Shown one piece after another: positions 1 to 10,130 of a stretch of DNA of 64,000 bases. The position numbers and the translations under genes were made by a program. Under the pieces are notes generated by a model. It ran no database searches. It was not told the DNA's origin and was given only the letters and a program-made list of their open reading frames with translations. Source of the DNA: Locusta migratoria (Eukaryota > Arthropoda > Insecta > Orthoptera > Acrididae). Where the stretch lies: contig CM048751.1 of the NCBI GenBank assembly GCA_026315105.1, positions 339,930,649-339,994,648 of the forward strand. Reading direction: 5' to 3'. Every line of letters starts with the position of its first letter. Position 1 is the stretch's first letter.

Positions 1-368
1 CTCCAATATATATCCCACTATCCGAAATAGCACACATTCTGAACAAAGATTGTTACCTGAAGAAGAAAAAAAGAAATCTTATCCGTCCGCGGTGCTTATT
101 AAGACTAAAAACATGTGAACAACCAACCGTCTGCGACTTAGGTTCTACGTAAACAAGGATATGTTTTGTGTCACGATATTTGAAGTTATCTTGTTCTTAG
201 CTCTTTCTTTTAGTCTTAGTAATTAAGCCAACGCCCATACCGCCGTTGATACAGATTCTCGTCAGAATCATAGAAAGAAAGATCCTTTATCATTTAGCTA
301 CACTATAGCAGGTAAGCAATTGGAAGCAGTTAATTCCATAAATTATCTGGGAGTAGGCATTATGAGTG

Positions 369-614
369 GAAGGAAGCTTAGGGTTTAACGTCCCGTCGAC
401 AGCATGGTCATTAGAGACGGGCCTTAAGGTCACACTTTTGGGGAAGGATATGGGAGGAAATCGGCCGTGCCCTTTTGAAAGAACCATCCCGGCATTTACC
501 TGGAGTGATTTAGGGAAATCACGGAAAACCTAAATCTGGATGGTCGGAGGTGGATTTGAACCACCATCCTCCCGAATGAGAGTCCAGTGTGTTACTACTG
601 CGCCACTTCGCTCG
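369..614 (-). mobile_element. tRNA-derived SINE, family B
   Basis: On the minus strand the head reads GAAGTGGCGCAGTAGTAACAC (A-box like) followed by GTGGTTCAAATCCACC (B box), then a body with TTTCCGTGATTTCCCTAAAT and GGGCACGGCCGATTTCC. It is flanked by a 16-bp target duplication GTAGGCATTATGAGTG at 353-368 and 615-630. It interrupts the CR1-like LINE. A second copy is at 20878-21131. Its body differs from that of the common SINEs in the window. Confidence 0.85.
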
Positions 615-711
615 GTAGGCATTATGAGTGATTTAAAATGGAACGTCCATACAAAATAAGTCGTAGGTAAAGTAGATGCCAGACTGGGATTCATTGGAAG
701 AATCCTAAGGA

Positions 712-962
712 GCCGGCCGCGGTGGCCGAGGGGACTAAGGCGCTCCAGTCACGGTCTGCGCGGCCACTACGGTCGGGGGTTCGAATCCCCCCTCGGGCAT
801 GGATATTTGTGCCGTCCTAGTTCGTAAGTAGTTCATAAGTAGTTTGTAAGTTTAGGGACTGATTACCCCGTAGTTAAGTCCCATAGACTTTACAAACATT
901 TGAACATTTTTTGATGACCCCGTAGTTAAGTCCCATAGACTATACAAACATTTGAACATTTT
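712..962 (+). mobile_element. tRNA-derived SINE, family A, with repeated 3' tail
   Basis: Family A head: A box TGGCCGAGGGGACT, B box GGGGTTCGAATCCCCC, then GGCATGGATATTTGTGCCGTCC and a tail ending ACAAACATTTGAACATTTT. Target duplication GAATCCTAAGGA lies at 700-711 and 963-974. The last ~45 bp of the tail (GATGACCCCGTAGTTAAGTC to ATTT) occurs twice in tandem, so the copy is about 250 bp instead of the usual ~200. The head resembles a class II (Ser/Leu-like) tRNA; that parentage is inference. Confidence 0.92.
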
Positions 963-1452
963 GAATCCTAAGGAAATGCAGTTCGAAAACAAAGGAAATA
1001 GGTTACAGTACACTTGTTCGCCTACTGCTTGAATACTGCTCACCGGGGTGGGATCCGTACCAGGTGGGGTTGATAGAGGAAGTAGAGAAGATCCAACGGA
1101 GGGCAGCGCGCTTCGTTATTGTATCATTTAGTAATCGCGAAAGCCTTACGGAGATGATCGATAAACTCCAGTGGAAGACTCTGCAGGAGAGACGCTCAGT
1201 ACCTCGGTACGGGCTTTTGTCGAAGTTTCGACAACATATCATTACCGAGGAGTCTAGCAGTACATTGCTTCCTCCTACGTATATCTCGCGAAGAGACCGT
1301 GAGGATAAAATCAGACAGATTAGAGCCCACACAGAGGCATACCGACAATCTTTCTTTCCGCGAACAATATGTCACTGGAATAGGAGGGAGAACCGATAGT
1401 GGTAGTCAAGGTACACTGAACCACACACCATCGGATGGCTTGCGGAGTATGT

Positions 1453-1644
1453 TCAAAATGTTCAAATGTTTGTATAGTCTATGGGACTTAACTACGGGAT
1501 CATCAGTACCTAAACTTACAAACTACTTATGAATTAACTAAGACCAAGGACCGCACAAATATCCATGCGCGAGGGGGGATTCGAACCCCCGACCGTAGTG
1601 GCCGTGCAGACCTTGACTGAAGCGCCTCAGTCCCCGCGGCCGGC
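1453..1644 (-). mobile_element. tRNA-derived SINE, family A
   Basis: Full-length apart from a deletion of about 9 bp in the A-box region (CAGTCCCCGCGGCC lacks the usual CTCGGCCAC). Target duplication TGCGGAGTATGT at 1441-1452 and 1645-1656. It sits within the last bases of the CR1-like LINE. Confidence 0.9.
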
Positions 1645-1760
1645 TGCGGAGTATGTATGAAGCTGTAGATCACCGAGGTTAAGCATTAGCGTGCTTGGCT
1701 ACCACTTGGATGGACGGTTATGGTTCTACGTCTCGACGACAGAGTGATCAAACTTGGATG

Positions 1761-1911
1761 TTTGGGTGTTTGTTAAGCTTATGGGACCTAATTGCGGTGT
1801 CATCAGTCCCTAAACTTACAAAATAACTTATACTGAAGATAACACAAACATCCAAGCCCGAGGGAGGATTCGAACCCTCGACGGGGAACGGCTTCGCTCA
1901 TCGGAACATAG
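1761..1911 (-). mobile_element. tRNA-derived SINE, family A' (5'-truncated)
   Basis: Minus-strand A' SINE. The tail, body and B-box region (GGATTCGAACCCTC) are present, but the outermost head with the A box is missing. Target duplication AAACTTGRATG at 1750-1760 and 1912-1922. It interrupts the body of the 5S-headed SINE and so is younger than it. Confidence 0.85.
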
Positions 1912-2165
1912 AAACTTGAATGGTTTACCCACCGGGTGTGCAGTACGTTGTGGGTAAACGGGATGCATTCAGCCATTGCGAGATTAATTTACAACTTATT
2001 TCACTGACAGGTAGAGGTTCCGTTCATGAAAACTGGAAAGCGACCGGGAGGGTGGTTCTACTCACCACAAGCTCTTCCATACCCCATCTGTCGTCTTCTT
2101 CGGGCTGAAGATGCCAAGGCGGCCGGTCGGTTCCGTTGGAGCTTCCGGGGTCTGCCCCAACAGTC

Positions 2166-3183
2166 TTAACAGCTGAGATTACCAGAAAAACCTGAGTCAT
2201 TCCTTAAAGATAACTAATTAGTCTTTTAGAACACTGTAGATTGTGGTCAAATGAATATCCACCGCTGACGCAATTCTGTACGTGCCAGCGCCGGTTTTAT
2301 AGAATCAGGGCAGTAAGACTGGTTGACTCAGAGACGTGACTAAATGGCAGGATAGACTTACTGTATTTGGTCCTGTCCATGACGACACCGCTATGAAGTT
2401 GTCAGATTAAAAGGTATATGAACACAGACTGTAGAAGTTGTCTACAGGCAACGGTGTACCACTCGCTTCCCTGTAACACGGTGTAAGAACAGCGGTGGTA
2501 AAAACGTTCTGATCGACATGCACTGGAGACGAGAGTCACGACTTGTCAGTAACAGTCCTTTCAAACCCGGCAAGAACTTCTGCTGCCAGGAAACGAAGCT
2601 CAAGTTGTTCAGTAATCGGGCAAATATTTCAAAGGGAACGTCATCCAAAACGCACATGAAAGCGTATGATTCGAGAAAAGCCATCGTTCGCAGAAGTACT
2701 TAAACCGTACGTCATCATTGGGCTGAACTACACTGGAACGACAGGACTATGGGCGTGTATTATTATTACAACCAGTTCTGCTTACAAAGTAATGAAACTC
2801 AAATTTCAAATGTAATTGGAATTTATATGTATGCAGATTATTAGTTCCTATGCGAAGCATAATTTTCCACATAATAAGGGGAGTAGGAAGTAATAGCTAT
2901 TCAAAATGACTTGTTTAAGAATTACGAATTTTCTCAATTCTTCGGCACCAGCAGCAGATGATGAAATTATTCTTTCGGGATAATAGATGAAACAGCGACG
3001 CCAAGAAATAACGTTATTCCCTTACCGCGAAATTGTGATTGTCATTGCTGGTAACACGGTTCCAAGGTCCACAAAATCCATCGCTAGTCAGCTGTCGTGC
3101 TAGCCATGATCCTTTTGCGACTTATCGTCGTATAATGACACTTTTACATCTAGAAGCAAACACTTCCTTCAACCATTGCTAAC
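2166..3183. other. No recognised gene
   Basis: Non-repetitive in appearance. Overlapping short open frames on both strands at 2442-2703 (61-80 codons) show no motif I know. Nothing else could be supported. Confidence 0.5.
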
Positions 3184-3194
3184 GGCTCCGTACA

Positions 3195-3398
3195 AAAAAA
3201 AATGTTCAAATGTTTGTTAAGCTTAAGGGACTTAACTACGGGGTCATCAGTCCCTGAACTTACAAACTACTTATGAACTACCTACAACTAAGGACGGCAC
3301 AAATATCCATGCCCGAGGGGGGATTTGAACCCCCGACCGTAGTGACCGTGCAGACCGTGACTGAAGCGCCTCAGTCCCCTCGGCCACCGCGGCCAGCA
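3195..3398 (-). mobile_element. tRNA-derived SINE, family A
   Basis: Complete family A copy with both promoter boxes; B box reads GGATTTGAACCCCC on the plus strand. Target duplication GGCTCCGTACA at 3184-3194 and 3399-3409. Confidence 0.93.
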
Positions 3399-3409
3399 GG
3401 CTCCGTACA

Positions 3410-6019
3410 CATATGATTTTTCTTTCGTGCGCATCTAATGTCTAGCTCCCTTTCGAATTTATATGTTTCATGGACCTCCTTGTATTATAAATTTTAAAAT
3501 TCTTCCATTTCAGTGATCGCGTATTTTTATAATGATTGTCTTATTATTATTATTTGTATGTCATATAACTATAATTTGGGCAGCGACAGTTTTTAAATAT
3601 ATTGTCAAGTGGTGTTTTAAGTACGTGACCGGTTTCGCTGCTCAAGGCAGTATCACGAGTCAATAAACTGCTAAGTTAACGCATGGAGATGCCTCGAGTT
3701 TATTTAAAGGTTGACTCTATTCTTCACGGAATTGTATTTGTGGACTAAGAACGCTGGGGTCGTCTCCATGCTTTAACTTGATAAGTTATCACCTGATGCT
3801 ATTTCTTTAAACTGCAAAACGGACTGAGGAGTACATTATAGCACTCAGTAGTTATTTACAATTTTCAATCGTTTTACTATTATTCGTTGGTTCACACGCA
3901 GATTTCACATTCCTATACAAGGTCTTCAAAGAAAAGAAACAAAACTGTCGAATACTGTGAGAAATGATACTACTCGTCGAAGCGAGAAAAATAAGTCTAA
4001 TGAACTTGAAGCCGCAACTACATACTCTCAGAGACAAGACGTGTTTATAGGGGATGTTACGCATCCATGACTCTGCTCTACGGCGTAGGGAATGACGCAC
4101 GCTTTTAAGTATACCTGTTTTTTTTTTTGCAGAGAATTTTATATCATGTGCAACAACAGTTGAAATATTTATACATAATGAAAGGAATCTTCAAACAGTT
4201 AAAAACGTAAATGTTAAAATAACTAAAATTGGAAATGACTGAATGGAGAGCGTTGATCCACATTAGCTGTTTTTTATTTGGATTCGTGCAGACCCGCACT
4301 ACCGGTTTACAACAAGTTTGCATTTTCAGGTGCTTTCTGTACAAAAATAGCAACGTTTCTATAAAATTAATATTTAAATTTACAAATTTTACGAATAAAA
4401 TTGCAGAAAGATCACGCGTAAGAACATTAATGGAGCCATTAGGATTGCGTAATTATCTTTTGTACTAGTTACCTTGTTTTTACATGTAATTCTTAAGATG
4501 GTTAACTGAAGTTGCTAGTCAGTTGTATTTGTTTGTCCAGTCTTCATTAAAAACACGACACGTATCTCTCTCTTTGCTTTTCTTGGAAGGCTTCATGACT
4601 GCACGAAGTCGAAAATTCTATTTATTTACTGCTGCACGGACAAAAAAGAAATAACTCGCAAGGTCAAGCAGATAAGCACAGCGCGTCGTATTATGATACT
4701 CGGCGGGAAGATTTGAGCGTTCCCATTAGCCACCGCGTCAAGCCTAAACTATTAGGCAAATAGCAGGGTCGGCCGTGCCCACGGTGGCTGATCGGAGTGC
4801 TCCCATAAACCACTGCGTCAAGGACTACTGCGTCAAGGACTACTGCGTCCGCGCGAATAGAATCCTCACTGCGCTTGCGTAAGACGTCCATCGTAGTAGA
4901 AATTTTTGCTCGCACGCAGAGTGTGGGTGCTCTATATCACGGTCCACAAATGTTCGAAACCAACCCTCCTGAAAATCATATTCATGTATTTTTGAATGAT
5001 CAATACTCGATAAAAGTAAATAGGCAGTTGTCCGGCCTTTTTAAAGATATACGGAAGAAGGAGGAGGAAGGAAAGGGAAGCATGGCTTCTAATTGGCCGA
5101 AGTGGATATTTCGATATAAGTAACATCGCAAAACTTCTACACGTACACTAATCTAACAGTTTTTGTGCGAAGCTATTCTTTCTGACAAAAGCGTTTGGTA
5201 GAACACCGTCTTCAAGGTTTAAAGAAATGTTTGAAATATTTTGAGATTTTGAAGTCCGACATCAATTTTTTTTGGTCAGTTCCAAGCAAGAGCTGTGTAC
5301 TTCATCGGAACTTTCATCACTTCGAGATACCTTCATGAAATCTCTGAAAGTATTAATATTGTCCAAATTTTTATATTTTTTTTATTTTTTATTTTTATTA
5401 AGCCTGAGAGAAAAGCATTACAAATTTCAACTGAATCTATAATTTTAATAACAAGGGAAGTTTCAAAGATAAATGAAAATCGACTAACTTTAGCATCAGC
5501 ATCAGATTCTTCAAGCTAAATTCCTGAAAGAACACAATTGAATGTTCATAAATACGTACACCTGAAAGGTCAAAAGGACCGACGTGCTTCAGGATGAATA
5601 AAGCTAGCATAGTGGGTGAAACACGGAGACTCATTACTACTCGCTTGGGGACCCGCGTACAACACTGATCATTTCTTTCACGTGTGAAATATCGCCTCTC
5701 GCTATGGAGACGTTTGCATTGCCTCCTGAGTCATAAGGTAGGTTTTGATTTTTCCCGATTTTTTAAAAAATTTATACAATTTTACTTTCCACCTCAATTT
5801 TAATTCGGGTGCTCAGCAGCCCAAAAAAATTCTTGGGGGGTGCACGAGCCCCGGAGTAGGCGCCCCTGGTCGCACGGGTAAGAATACGTCGTTTTTCGGA
5901 CGATTTTTGGCAGTGTCTTGGCGGGCCGCTACTTGCCCACCCGTGCTCTAGGAGACTGAGGTCTGGGGAACAACGAGGCCAGCGTGTGCGTTCAGCGGCC
6001 CTGAAGAGCCTGTGTCAGA
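3410..6019. other. AT-rich intergenic DNA without recognised genes
   Basis: Contains a (TTA)n run near 3541-3556, a hammerhead-like Penelope-type motif at 3624-3657 and T-rich tracts near 5375-5400. Short open frames (60-82 codons, e.g. minus 3852-4100 and plus 4875-5123) carry no motif I recognise. A direct repeat of about 18 bp, AGGACTACTGCGTC(AAGG), is visible near 4819-4850. Confidence 0.5.
3624..3657 (-). ncRNA. Hammerhead-like motif of Penelope type (degenerate)
   Basis: Minus strand: CGTGATA, CTGCC-TTGA-GCAGC stem-loop, GAAAC, then CGGTCACG, with an outer CGTGA/TCACG stem. The order (CUGANGA-like, stem II, GAAA) matches the minimal hammerhead cores known in Penelope-like element ends, but the first core box is not canonical (CGTGATA). 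Confidence 0.35.
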
Positions 6020-7021
6020 TATTGACGCACATTGCTCCTTGAGGCTGAGAAGCACGAAATGGAGGAATATGTGCAGAAGAGCCGGCCGCGGTGGGGACTG
6101 AGGCGCTCCAGTCACGGTCTGCACGGCCACTACGGTCGGGGGTTCGAATCCCCCTTCGGGCATGGATATTTGCGCCGTCCTTAGTCTTAGCTAGTTCATA
6201 AGTAGTTTGTAAGCTTAGGGACTGATGACCCCGTAATTAAGTCCCATAAGTTCTACAAACATTTGAATTTGTGCAGAAGACAAAATTTCTGCATGGTGCG
6301 AAAATTGGCAATTGACACTAAATAAAAAAAGTGTGAAGTAATATACATAACCACTAAAAGAAATCCGTTGAACTTCAGTTACGCGATAAATCAGTCAAAC
6401 CTTAAGGTCGTAGATTCTACCAAATATCTAGGACTTACAATTACGAACAACTCTGACTGGAGAGGACACATAGAAAATATTGTGGGGAGGGCGAACCAAA
6501 GGTTACGTTTCATCGGCAGAACGCTTCGAAGATGCACCAGCTCCACCAAAGAGACTGTCTACATCACGCTTCTGCGTCCTCTCCTGGAGTACTGTTGCCC
6601 ATTGTGGGACCCTCACCAGATGGGAGTGACGGAAGACATTGAGAAGGTTCAGAGAAGGGCAGCTCGTTTTGTTTTATCACGTTACGGGGGGGAAAGCGTC
6701 ACGGAAATGTTGCACGAATTGGGTGGACATCATTAAAAGAAAGACGTTATTCATTGCGGCGTGATCTGTTTACGAAGTTTCAATCACCGACTTTTAGTTC
6801 TGAATGTGAAAATATTTTGCTAGCGCCCACCTACTTAGGGAGACATGACCATCCCAATAAAATAAGAGAAATCAGATCGAAAACGGAACGATGTAGGTGT
6901 TCTTTCTTCCCGCGCGCTATTAGATAATGGAACGGTAGAGAAAAGTTATGAAAGTGGTTAATAAGCCCTCTGCCAGGCCCTTGAATGTGATTTGCAGAGT
7001 ATCTATGTAGATGTAGATGTG
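6020..7021 (+). mobile_element. CR1-like non-LTR retrotransposon 3' end
   Basis: RT C-terminal region: the AWCENWQLTLN block at about 6290-6325, YLGLTITN near 6425, GRANQRLRFIGRTL near 6487-6530, LLRPLLEYCCPLWDPHQ near 6567-6620 and EKVQRRAARFVLSRY near 6640-6685. A frameshift follows near 6725, after which the FSSECENILLAPTY and PNKIREIRSKTERC blocks can still be read. The 3' end is TTTGCAGAGTATC followed by repeated TAGATG. A family A SINE splits the RT at 6081-6269. It is 5'-truncated and dead. The same subfamily recurs at 29104, 29710 and 54905 on the minus strand. Confidence 0.85.
6081..6269 (+). mobile_element. tRNA-derived SINE, family A
   Basis: The head has an internal deletion (GGCCGCGGTGGGGACTGAGG lacks GGCCGA), removing the A box; the B box is intact. 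Target duplication TGTGCAGAAGA at 6070-6080 and 6270-6280, inside the CR1-like RT. Confidence 0.93.
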
Positions 7022-7296
7022 GGAGGCGGTAATAGAGAGAAGAAACAGCGTAGCCGGTAGAGGAGAGTCTCGGCAGGAGCAGTTGGCAGTTGGCGCGTGG
7101 CAGGGCGCGGCTGGCGGATGGAAAGTCGGCCCGTGCCGGCTAATGGCGCGGAACGCACGCCGGGCCGTCTTAATTGGTGGCCGCTATCAGCGCCCGGCCG
7201 CGTGTGCTATCGCCAGCCCAGTGAAAGCCCGCCGGGACCACCCCGTGCCAGCAGCCATCCTCACCGCCTCTCCTCTGCTGCGCCGGGCGCGTGGCA
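7022..7296. other. GC-rich, CpG-rich block
   Basis: About 275 bp of markedly GC-rich sequence between a LINE 3' end and a foldback element. Open frames in two registers (about 96-119 codons from 7017/7097) look like by-products of composition. It could be a CpG-island fragment or an unclassified repeat end. Confidence 0.4.
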
Positions 7297-7919
7297 CAGT
7301 CCTGTGAAGTTGGCACCCCTTTTTTGGAAAATGTACATTTTTTTCAGAGTTCTGCCGAGTGGACTGAGGCGCTCCAGTCACGGTCAGCACGGCCACTACG
7401 GTCGTGGGTTCGAATCCCCCCTCGGGCATGGATATTTGTGCCGTCCTAATTCGTAAGAAGTTCATAAGTAGTTTGTAAGTTCAGGGACTGATGACCCCGT
7501 AGTTAAGTCCCATAAGCTTTACAAACATTTGAACATTCAGAGTTCTAGGCAGATATACAATAGTTCTGGAGTTCTCTGTACAAAATTTAAATAGTTCTGC
7601 AGAATTTCGTGAAATATCGCAATTCTGAATAGTGAGAGAGCTGTGAAGTTGGCACCCCTTTTTTCAAAAATGTAAATTTTTTTCAAAGTTCTAGACAGAT
7701 ATGCAATAGTTCTGGAGTTCTCTGTACAAAATTTAAATAGTTCTGCAGAAGGGGTGCCAACTTCACAGCTCTCTCACTATTCAGAATTGCGATATTTCAC
7801 GAAATTCTGCAGAACTATTTAAATTTTGTACAGAGAACTCTAGAACTATTGCATATCTGTCTAGGACTCTGAAAAAAATTTACATTTTTCAAAAAAGGGG
7901 TGCCAACTTCACAGGACTG
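7297..7919. mobile_element. Foldback/MITE-like element with terminal inverted repeats
   Basis: Left terminus CAGTCCTGTGAAGTTGGCAC at 7297 and its inverse ending CTTCACAGGACTG at 7919. Internally a unit (GAAGTTGGCACCCC, a T-run, TCTAGACAGATATGCAATAG, TTCTGCAGA) occurs twice head-to-tail (7301-7640 with a SINE inside, 7649-7750). It is then followed by an inverted copy (7751-7919), so most of the element can fold on itself. CGTGGC occurs directly outside both ends (7290-7295 and 7920-7925). Ends of the form CAG...CTG are typical of hAT elements; that assignment is inference. No coding capacity. Confidence 0.8.
7354..7535 (+). mobile_element. tRNA-derived SINE, family A (head deleted)
   Basis: Starts GCCGAGTGGACTGAGG, so the outer head is missing. 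Target duplication TTCAGAGTTCT at 7343-7353 and 7536-7546. It interrupts the first arm of the foldback element. Confidence 0.9.
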
Positions 7920-8100
7920 CGTGGCTCTACTGAAATACTGCAGGGCGTCCACTATGTCCTGTCCAGTTCACGTTCCGGGAGTATGTTCCTCCTGAACCCA
8001 TCCATTTCATGTTCCAACAGGCTTAATTATACTTTCCCTATTTATCCCGTTGTAACACGAAACCGCATTACCTTACGAGTGCCAAACTTGGCATTATTAA

Positions 8101-9038
8101 CCCGGCGTGAGTGAGGTCGGGTATATGATACCCGAGGTGTTTCTAAGCGCTGATTAGTGGATGTCATTGTTGGCACACAGATCTTGCTGTCACAGTAGCT
8201 GGAGGTAAGGGAGAAGGGTGCAAGATGGAGTGTTGAGATTATTTTTCCGCCAGTGTGAGAGGGAGATACACGTGTGGAAATGTGGCAGGGGTACGTCATA
8301 CCCGACCTCGTAGTTGGTGTCACATTTTTGAGCTGTCAGCAATTTTACGAGATACATATTTATAGTACTCCTTGAATTATTTTTGGAGTTTAGATTTCTC
8401 AAAATGTCTTACGAAGAAGATGGACGCCGGCCACAAGAACTACTAGAAGAAGTTTTAGAAAAATGTTCAAACAATAGTTCCTGTGACTTTGAGAGTGAAA
8501 AAGAAATTGACAACGGTTCTCAAAGAAGTGAAGAAAGTGATTCGGAACAGAAGTGTATTTTGGATCACTTAGAAGAGACAAAATCTGAGTTAGCGGCTTT
8601 TGTTCAGTCATCTGAGGTACGTGGGACTTTTTATACTTCCAAAGATGGCACAAAATGGATAAAGGATTGTCGTAGGCAAAGTGTTCATATTCGTTCAGAG
8701 AATATTATTATCAATTCTCCAGGCGTAAAAAATGCTGAAAACAAAGCCCAAACACAGACTGAATGTTGGAGTCTTTTTATAACAAACAGTATGTTGAAAA
8801 CTATACTTACACATACAAATAATCAAATAAGGAATATCAGGAGGAAATATCCAGAAAATAAAGAGCAGTACCCGCAAATACAGTATTTTACTTATTCATC
8901 TTGACTGCCTTACTAATATCCTAAGTATAAAAAATATTCAATATAGATTGTAGTATCAAAAAGCGGTCATCAGAGTTTCAGGTATCTCATACCCACCTCA
9001 TAGCTGGTGTAACAATTTCTCACCTCATTCACGCCGGG
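8101..9038 (+). mobile_element. piggyBac-type transposon, internally deleted
   Basis: TTAA target duplication at 8097-8100 and 9039-9042 encloses 938 bp. The termini CCCGGCGTGAGTGAGGT and, inverted, CCCGGCGTGAATGAGGT match at 16 of 17 positions. A subterminal block (CATACCCGACCTCGTAGTTGG near 8300) recurs next to the right end (CATACCCACCTCATAGCTGG near 8990). It encodes only the N-terminal part of a transposase, so it is probably non-autonomous and, if mobile, was moved in trans. TTAA specificity is diagnostic of the piggyBac superfamily. Confidence 0.9.
8404..8904 (+). CDS. piggyBac-like transposase, N-terminal fragment
   Basis: 166 codons starting MSYEEDG; the ATG at 8404 is preceded by CTCAAA and is the first ATG of the frame. 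Residues ~1-75 are acidic and Glu/Ser-rich, as in piggyBac N-termini. Then come SKDGTKWIKDC and ENIIINSPGVKN, followed by ECWSLFITNSMLKTILTHTNNQI, which resembles the conserved start of the DDE_Tnp_1_7 domain (lFf....l...iv.hTN). The frame stops just after this. The catalytic aspartates and the C-terminal zinc finger are absent; full piggyBac transposases run to roughly 550-600 residues. The frame is intact, which may mean recent loss of the rest or use as a short protein. Confidence 0.75.
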   Translation: MSYEEDGRRPQELLEEVLEKCSNNSSCDFESEKEIDNGSQRSEESDSEQKCILDHLEETKSELAAFVQSSEVRGTFYTSKDGTKWIKDCRRQSVHIRSENIIINSPGVKNAENKAQTQTECWSLFITNSMLKTILTHTNNQIRNIRRKYPENKEQYPQIQYFTYSS

Positions 9039-9042
9039 TTAA

Positions 9043-10078
9043 TTTAAAGGACATGCTGAAAAAAAGTAACGTACTTCATATGATACACTTTTAATCTGCT
9101 GGCACTGTACATCAGGGAGCGAAATTTTAGTCAGTCAGTCCAACAGTTTTGGTCGCCACAACCCCTTTAACTGAACATGAAAAAATTCCCTTTCCACCCC
9201 CCTGTCACTGGTAGAACAATATCTTTACACATAATGCCATATTAAATTGTTCAATAGAAAAATACGTGCCAGTACCATAGTATAGCCATCCAGAACCACT
9301 TTGTGCAGCATTGTTTCTCTGCTGAGAAGTCCCACTTATCAGTGGCACCTTTCGGACAAACTCAGACAGAGGTTGTTCATTCAGATATTACCACCAAATC
9401 TTCCAATGTATCTGTCTTGAACCAAATCCTGTACGCTGCATTTAGTATTTAGCATGTGGTACCTGCCCTGCTAATACGTTTTTCGCGCCATTTACGGTTG
9501 AATTCTCGCGGATGAATCAGCTGACGATGTGTCAAGGTGTTTTATTGGATTAATAATATATTTACCTTACAACTGACTACGAAACATAAATATGAAATAG
9601 TCCAACGCGGGACTAGCAACAGCTTTCAAAACTTTAAAGAACCGTCTCAAAGTTACGTGATTCTAACCACACTCCAACTAGGACAGGTCTGCGCATTCGC
9701 ATATCTGGCAGCTAGGAAGCGCCAGGAAAATATTACGAGTAGAGTCTGCTAGTCTGCTTGCTTGCTGTGATTGCTTATGCAGGAAGAAGGCGCAGGTGAA
9801 GACGCAGCTTATACGCAATTTCAGCTCTGCACATGAGCGTGAACCCGCTGAGAGCTACCTGAACAAACCTGAAGTGTACGGGGAAGGTACGACAGCCGTG
9901 ATGTCAAAACAAAACTTGCGTTTAATATCGGTTATTTGCAATAATACTGAGAAAGCACATTATAGAACAAAAAAATACTGACACAGCTACATGAAAATGT
10001 AGGCCTCCATTATTCATCAGTAAAAATACCGCTTATTCTTCGGGCTTGTACAATTCTAAATCCAGCTCTAGTGCTTTC
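9043..10078. other. No recognised gene
   Basis: AT-rich sequence with short open frames (plus 9537-9752, plus 9796-9981). No motif or repeat I recognise. Confidence 0.45.
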
Positions 10079-10095
10079 AAAAAAAAAAAAAAAAA

Positions 10096-10128
<33 letters not shown>

Positions 10129-10130
10129 TT
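10079..10130. repeat. Poly(A) plus (ATA)n microsatellite
   Basis: A run of about 20 A, then about eight AAT/ATA units, then A9. It may be the tail of an unrecognised retroposed element ending on the plus strand. Confidence 0.85.

Larger units (their letters stand above)
272..1667 (+). mobile_element. CR1-like non-LTR retrotransposon, 3' fragment with three SINEs
   Basis: This is the C-terminal part of a CR1/L2-type reverse transcriptase ORF in pieces: 272-368, 631-711, 975-1452 and a short end at 1645-1667. Readable landmarks are YLGVGI/MSDLKWN near 345-645, LLEYCSP.WDPYQVGL at 1030-1070 and EEVEKIQRRAARFV at 1073-1115. The last resembles the conserved 'kVQRRAARFv' block downstream of the RT palm. 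The 3' end, GCGGAGTATGTATGAAGCTGTAG, is a decayed form of the (TAGATG)n end seen at 7021. Frames are interrupted and no catalytic palm remains, so it is dead. It lies inside a 5S-headed SINE. Confidence 0.7.
227..2165 (+). mobile_element. 5S rRNA-headed SINE, split by nested insertions
   Basis: Positions 227-271 read like the 5' half of an insect 5S rRNA (GCCAACG, CATACC, CGTTGA, TTCTCGTC). Positions 1668-1725 read like its internal control region (ATCACCGAGGTTAAGC, then ACTTGGATGGACGG). A CR1-like LINE (272-1667) separates the halves. The non-5S body continues to 1749, is broken by a tRNA-SINE (1761-1911), and resumes at 1912-2165 with CCGGGAGGGTGG and GGCGGCCGGTCGGTTCCG, a body I associate with 5S-derived SINEs of grasshoppers. 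A small hairpin lies at 1922-1959. The 5S-type promoter is broken, so the copy should be silent. The 5S resemblance is seen in the sequence; the family assignment is from memory. Confidence 0.6.

Noticed and set aside
714..800. Possible functional tRNA genes at the many tRNA-like sites
   Set aside because: The heads continue into the same SINE body, are flanked by target duplications and lack a clean acceptor stem, so they are SINE promoters.
1668..1725. A functional 5S rRNA gene
   Set aside because: The 5' and 3' halves are 1.4 kb apart, the 3' end of 5S is replaced by a SINE body, and there is no T-run terminator at the expected place.
7017..7456. Overlapping 96- and 119-codon frames in the GC-rich block
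   Set aside because: Different frames of the same GC-rich DNA, one running into a SINE; no motif.
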